NCBI GenBank assembly: GCA_965218555.1
Contig: OZ244625.1
Coordinates: forward strand, 4,278,001-4,342,000
Reading direction: 5' to 3'
Length of the DNA stretch: 64,000 nucleotides
Origin: JAPPLB01 sp965218555
GTDB taxonomy: Bacteria; Acidobacteriota; Terriglobia; Bryobacterales; UBA6623
Within the stretch, counting starts at the first letter, position 1. Each line of letters starts with the position of its first letter. A program made the position numbers and the translations under genes. Of this stretch, positions 60,115-64,000 are shown in pieces. Under the pieces are notes generated by a model. It worked only from the letters and a program-made list of their open reading frames with translations, had not been told where the DNA came from and searched no databases.

Positions 60115-62001
60115 ATGCTGACTTCCCTTGTTCTGACACTACTGACGCTGGCGAGTTGCGGCTATTTCCTATTTGTCGTGAGGGATCGGCTGAAGTTCGG
60201 AGAGTCACAGCGGCAACCGCTGCCCTGGGACGGCGTCGCGTGGCGGCTGCGTCGGGTTTTTGTCGAAGTCGTGTTGCAAACAAAAGTGATCCGGGCGCGG
60301 CCCGTCACCGGTGTGCTCCATGCACTCGTGATGTGGGGTTTCTTTGCCTTCGCATGGGTCAGTTTGGAACACATGATGCAGGGGTTTCAAGGGCTCGACG
60401 GCGCGCGACCGGATCGAAGTTGGTATGGCTGGTTCGCTGCCGCCTGGGCCGTGGCCGTTCTCGTTGGGATCGTCGGACTCAGCATCCGGCGTTTTATTCT
60501 GCGGCCGCAAGTGCTTGGTGACTTGTCGGTCTCTTCAGGGATCGTTGCCGTGCTGATTGCGGTGCTGATGGTCACGTTTCTGCTTGGCTGGCAAGGGTTG
60601 GAAGCGGGCAGCGGAGGTTGGCGACTGAACTGGTGGGTGCACACACTGTCGCTTCTCGGCATGCTCTGGGTGATTCCGAACTCGAAACATCTGCACTTGG
60701 TGCTGGGACCGGTCGCGGTCTTCTTTCGGTCAGAGACGACGAGCGGCATGCGGGCTTTGCGGGAGGACGACGATGACGATTTCGGGCTCTGGCAAATCAG
60801 CAGGTTGTCCACGAAAGACATCCTTGATGTCAACTCCTGCGTGGAATGCGGGCGATGCACGGACGTCTGCCCGGCGAACACCGTTGGTCAGAGTCTCAAC
60901 CCCAAAGAAATCGTTTTGCAGCTACAACGTGGTCTGCTGGCCGGGGGCCAAGCGCTCGCGGGAACGCCGCACCAAGTCCAAGCCGGCGAGTGCTGGGTCA
61001 GTGAAGTCGACTTGTTCCAGTGTCTGTCGTGCGGCGCCTGTGAAGATGCGTGCCCGGTGGGCATCGAGCATGTAGGCCCGAAGATTCTGGACATGCGCCG
61101 GGGTCTCGTCAGCGAAGGCCGTACCAACAACGACAAATTGAACTCGCTGTTTACCACCATGGAGCGCTCGCCGCACAACCCTTGGGGCGTGGCGCACGAA
61201 ACGCGACGAAAGCTCATCGAGACCGAAGGCTTTCCCATTTTCGACGGCCGTCAGGAGTGGCTGTTCTGGTTGGGATGCGGCGTGAGTTACGATCCGCACG
61301 GCCAAGACGTAGCCCGAGCGATGAGGAAGGTTCTCGATGCGGCCGGTGTCACTTGGGGTGTCCTCGAGCGGGAGACCTGTTGCGGGGAACCGGCGCGCCG
61401 CGCGGGCAACGAATATCTCTATTTGGAGCTTTCCGAAAAAGTCATCGATTCGTTTCGTGCCGCAAGCGTCAAGAAGTTGGTGACCTGCTGCCCGCACTGC
61501 ACGCGGATGCTCGATATGGACTATCGCCAGAACCCTGTCTATGAAGAGTTAGGCATACGGGTTTTGCACCATACGGAGTTGCTCGCAGAACTCCTTCCCC
61601 AGCTTGAGGGAAAACTTCAGAAGAGGGGCGAAACGATCACATTCCACGATCCTTGCTATTTAGCTCGAGGCCGGGGAGTTACCGACGAACCTCGCTATGC
61701 TCTCGAGGCGGCGGGTGTCGAGATGGTCGAGATGAAACGCATCCGTTCCCAGACGTTTTGCTGCGGAGCCGGCGGCGCACAGCTCTTCATTGCCGACGAC
61801 AAGTCGGACCCGCCCGGCGGGCGCATCAATCATCGACGCTTTGCGGAAGTAAGCGCAACCGGCGTTTCCAAGGTCGCCGTGGCCTGCCCTTACTGTCCGA
61901 TCATGCTCAACGACGCTGCCCGCCACGCCGGACGCGAGGACTTCGTTGTGGCCGATGTGGCCGAGATTGTCGCGGACCGGATTGCTCATGCCGAGCGTTG
62001 A
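60115..62001 (+). CDS. HdrD-like membrane-anchored Fe-S oxidoreductase
   Basis: A 628-residue protein. The N-terminal 220 residues have about five membrane helices like the gamma subunit of nitrate reductase (GVLHALVMWGFFAFAWVSLE), suggesting heme b and quinone contact. Two 4Fe-4S motifs follow: CVECGRCTDVCP at about 242 and CLSCGACEDACP at about 303. Two CCG domains come last: ETCCGEPARRAGN with VTCCPHCTRML, and FHDPCYLARG with QTFCCGAGGAQ and ACPYCPIML. The layout is that of HdrD-like (Fe-S)-binding oxidoreductases linked to fatty-acid or lactate electron transfer. No ETF genes are adjacent here. Confidence 0.92.
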   Translation: MLTSLVLTLLTLASCGYFLFVVRDRLKFGESQRQPLPWDGVAWRLRRVFVEVVLQTKVIRARPVTGVLHALVMWGFFAFAWVSLEHMMQGFQGLDGARPDRSWYGWFAAAWAVAVLVGIVGLSIRRFILRPQVLGDLSVSSGIVAVLIAVLMVTFLLGWQGLEAGSGGWRLNWWVHTLSLLGMLWVIPNSKHLHLVLGPVAVFFRSETTSGMRALREDDDDDFGLWQISRLSTKDILDVNSCVECGRCTDVCPANTVGQSLNPKEIVLQLQRGLLAGGQALAGTPHQVQAGECWVSEVDLFQCLSCGACEDACPVGIEHVGPKILDMRRGLVSEGRTNNDKLNSLFTTMERSPHNPWGVAHETRRKLIETEGFPIFDGRQEWLFWLGCGVSYDPHGQDVARAMRKVLDAAGVTWGVLERETCCGEPARRAGNEYLYLELSEKVIDSFRAASVKKLVTCCPHCTRMLDMDYRQNPVYEELGIRVLHHTELLAELLPQLEGKLQKRGETITFHDPCYLARGRGVTDEPRYALEAAGVEMVEMKRIRSQTFCCGAGGAQLFIADDKSDPPGGRINHRRFAEVSATGVSKVAVACPYCPIMLNDAARHAGREDFVVADVAEIVADRIAHAER

Positions 62002-62184
62002 CGAGTCCTGGCGAGCCTTCTATTTCCGAGTTCTCGGCCCTATACGGGTATTGTGTCTCGATGAGGTGATCTTCATCCCAGTGCGAACGGGTCTTTCACT
62101 GAGCAAGTTCCTGGTGTCTTCGCGGTAGTCGTGAAGCGGGGGCAACGAGGTGAACAGAGTGGCATTCGGTACACTGGTTCGGTA

Positions 62185-63690
62185 ATGGCTGACACGCGAG
62201 CCTGTAAACCGACCCGCCGCGAGGCTCTGCGAAGCCTGGGCGCGGCCGGCGCGGCTTTTATGACGCGCTGCAGCTCAGGACCCGATTATCCTCGCCCCAA
62301 CATTCTGTTCGTCATGACCGACGACCAGCAAGCGCAACAGATGAGCTGCGCGGGGCACCCGATCCTTAAGACACCCAACATGGACCGTCTTGCCGGCGAG
62401 GGTGTGCGGTTCGAGAACGCCTTCTGTACGAACTCGCTGTGTGCGCCGGGTCGGGCGTCGGTGCTGACAGGATGCTATTCCCACGTTCATGGGATTCGGG
62501 GCAATTCCGAAAAGCGCGACGAGATCGAGGCGCTTGATCCCAACCTGCCGACGTTCCCCCGCCTGCTTCGCGAGGCCGGCTATCGAACCGGCCTGTTCGG
62601 GAAGTGGCACATTCGCCAAGATCCGAAAGACTTCGATGTATGGAAGGTGTTGCCGGGGCAAGGAGTCTACTTTGATCCGGATTTTGTCCAGAACGGCTCA
62701 CGCCGCCAGGAGCGCGGCTACGCGACGGATCTCACAACCGACTTCGCGCTGGATTTCCTTCGGCGTCGCGGTGACGAGCCGTTCTGCCTTGTCTATCAGC
62801 ACAAGGCGCCCCATCGGCCTTTCACACCCGCGCCACGGCACGCCAACTTGTACAACGACATCGCGTGGCCCAAGCCGGAAACCTACGACGACGATTACGA
62901 CACGCGTCCTCTCGCCAATGAAGCGGAGGACATGAAGTTCGAGATCAGCCTCGCAGGCGACTACGCGGACCTGCCTAAAGGCCTCAGCGCCGCTGCTAAA
63001 AAGGATTGGATCTTCGACCGTTTCGTCAAAGATCACCACCGAGCGGTTTACGGCGTCGATGAAAACCTCGGCCTGATTCTGGATTACCTCGATGTGACCG
63101 GCCTCGCCGAGGACACCGTCATCATCTATACCACCGACAATGGCTACTTTCTCGGCGAGTATGGCTGGTATGACAAACGCTTCATGTACGAGCCGTCGCT
63201 GCGCATTCCTTTCCTGATCCGCTATCCGCGTCTGCCCTTGAAGGGACATGTCGAGGACCGCATGGTCCTCAACGTCGACATCGCGCCAACGATTCTCGAT
63301 CTCGCGGGAATTGATGTTCCGGAACGAACGCAGGGTGAGAGTCTGGCGCCCCTCCTCCGCGGGAGCCCGCCCGACGATTGGCGCCAATCGATCTTTTACG
63401 CATACTACGATAACTCCAGGGCGATGAAAGACTTACCGCCGGAAGCTCGCACAGACCCTTCGTTTCAGTACTTCACGGCCCACCGTGTGAGCCCGCACCG
63501 CGGGGTGCGCACCGAGCGCTACAAACTGATCGAGTACTACAAGGAAGACGGTTATTGGGAGCTCTTCGACCTGCACGAGGATCCGAATGAGTTGAGGAAT
63601 CTCTACACCGAGCCCGGCCACGACGATCTCAAAGCTGAATTAACGCAGGAGTTGCGGCGTCTCCAGGAACAGTATCAAGAGAGAGGCTAA
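62185..63690 (+). CDS. Sulfatase, probably Tat-exported lipoprotein
   Basis: About 501 residues from ATG 62185; a GTG at 62131 is an alternative. An N-terminal TRREALRSLGAAGAAFMTRC combines a twin-arginine motif and a lipobox-like Cys. The type-I sulfatase fold: metal Asp pair in NILFVMTDDQQ, the formylglycine site Cys86 in SLCAPGRASVLTG (CxPxR), KWHIRQD, and TTDNGYFLGEYGWYDKR. The closing GVRTERYKLIEYY is family-typical. It hydrolyses a sulfate ester, probably on a polysaccharide. It needs a formylglycine-generating enzyme. Confidence 0.94.
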   Translation: MADTRACKPTRREALRSLGAAGAAFMTRCSSGPDYPRPNILFVMTDDQQAQQMSCAGHPILKTPNMDRLAGEGVRFENAFCTNSLCAPGRASVLTGCYSHVHGIRGNSEKRDEIEALDPNLPTFPRLLREAGYRTGLFGKWHIRQDPKDFDVWKVLPGQGVYFDPDFVQNGSRRQERGYATDLTTDFALDFLRRRGDEPFCLVYQHKAPHRPFTPAPRHANLYNDIAWPKPETYDDDYDTRPLANEAEDMKFEISLAGDYADLPKGLSAAAKKDWIFDRFVKDHHRAVYGVDENLGLILDYLDVTGLAEDTVIIYTTDNGYFLGEYGWYDKRFMYEPSLRIPFLIRYPRLPLKGHVEDRMVLNVDIAPTILDLAGIDVPERTQGESLAPLLRGSPPDDWRQSIFYAYYDNSRAMKDLPPEARTDPSFQYFTAHRVSPHRGVRTERYKLIEYYKEDGYWELFDLHEDPNELRNLYTEPGHDDLKAELTQELRRLQEQYQERG

Positions 63691-63713
63691 TAACAAGAAA
63701 GGCATGATGCTCC

Positions 63714-64000
63714 ATGAATGACTCCATCAGCCTCTGGCCGGGCGGGGAGGCCAAGTTCGGCAGCATAACCGTGAAGGAGGAAGAAGAACTCTCTTTACAG
63801 CTCATACGCGTGGTCGAAAAAGCGGCCATCGCGGCCGCCCGCACGATGGGCAATGGCGACCGCAAGGAATCCGACCGCGTCGCCACCGAAGCCATGCGCA
63901 CGGCGTTTGAGGATCTTCCGATTGACGGCACGATCGTGATCGGCGAGGGCGAGCGCGACGAAGCGCCGATGCTCTATATCGGTGAGAAGGTCGGCCCGGG
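63714..64000 (+). CDS. glpX: Fructose-1,6-bisphosphatase class II (GlpX), N-terminal part
   Basis: The frame from ATG 63714 continues to the window end (95 residues). LQLIRVVEKAAIAAARTMGN, RVATEAMRTAFEDLPIDGTI and VIGEGERDEAPMLYIGEKVG are the conserved GlpX opening, with the metal-binding acidic residues of GEGERDEAP. An N-terminal extension of about 25 residues precedes it, so the start could be later (GTG at 63771). The enzyme dephosphorylates fructose-1,6-bisphosphate in gluconeogenesis. Confidence 0.92.
   Translation, partial: MNDSISLWPGGEAKFGSITVKEEEELSLQLIRVVEKAAIAAARTMGNGDRKESDRVATEAMRTAFEDLPIDGTIVIGEGERDEAPMLYIGEKVGP

Noticed and set aside
1..64000. tRNA, rRNA, tmRNA, riboswitch or selC genes
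   Set aside because: I scanned for T-loop and rRNA-like sequences by eye and saw none I could support. A covariance-model search would be needed to exclude short RNAs.

Overview
The window looks like part of a chromosome of a GC-rich, diderm, respiring bacterium. Outer-membrane biogenesis genes (BamA, a Skp-like chaperone, a TamA/TamB pair), many lipoprotein and Tat signals, a two-subunit glycine decarboxylase, FG-GAP/UnbV proteins, ThuA, CocE-like and PHP-propeller hydrolases and a sulfatase together suggest Acidobacteriota or a similar phylum. That placement is inference; there is no rRNA or tRNA gene to settle it.

Layout. 1-10,350: end of gcvPB, an FG-GAP/UnbV lipoprotein, a pentapeptide-repeat protein, a sodium:solute symporter with a small membrane partner, a MaoC-like hydratase, a SoxC/SoxD-type sulfite dehydrogenase pair, a ThuA-domain lipoprotein and a small membrane protein. 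10,400-12,350: an IS5-type element whose two ends touch a formylglycine-generating-enzyme-like gene remnant and the stop codon of an orphan sugar-binding lipoprotein. 12,700-16,500: skp-bamA. 17,500-18,350: a vapBC-type toxin-antitoxin operon with palindromes in its promoter. 18,400-30,750: D-xylonate-type dehydratase, PHP-propeller lipoprotein, glgC, hemB-dacB, a pair of amidohydrolases and a CocE-like hydrolase. 31,000-42,400: a PG-binding lipoprotein, then a tightly overlapping leftward operon tamA - surA-like - tamB - pcm - selB. 42,500-51,930: ThiF/MoeB, phosphoglycolate phosphatase, elyC/ydcF, tsaC/sua5, and rightward trmH - rarA - hldE2-like - mfd. 51,930-57,700: an accessory island with a frameshifted membrane pseudogene, a decayed IS630 element, copper nitrite reductase nirK, a second intact IS630-type element and a cache-domain protein. 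58,200-64,000: a second amidohydrolase pair, an HdrD-like Fe-S oxidoreductase, a sulfatase and the start of glpX.

The observation I find most interesting is that each of the two amidohydrolase gene pairs joins one protein with all expected metal ligands (HxH, H, H, D) to one in which every one of those positions has been replaced. This suggests a recurring enzyme/pseudoenzyme partnership. Other points worth checking are IS boundaries that form stop codons, a selB gene inside an outer-membrane export operon, and an IS-flanked nirK.
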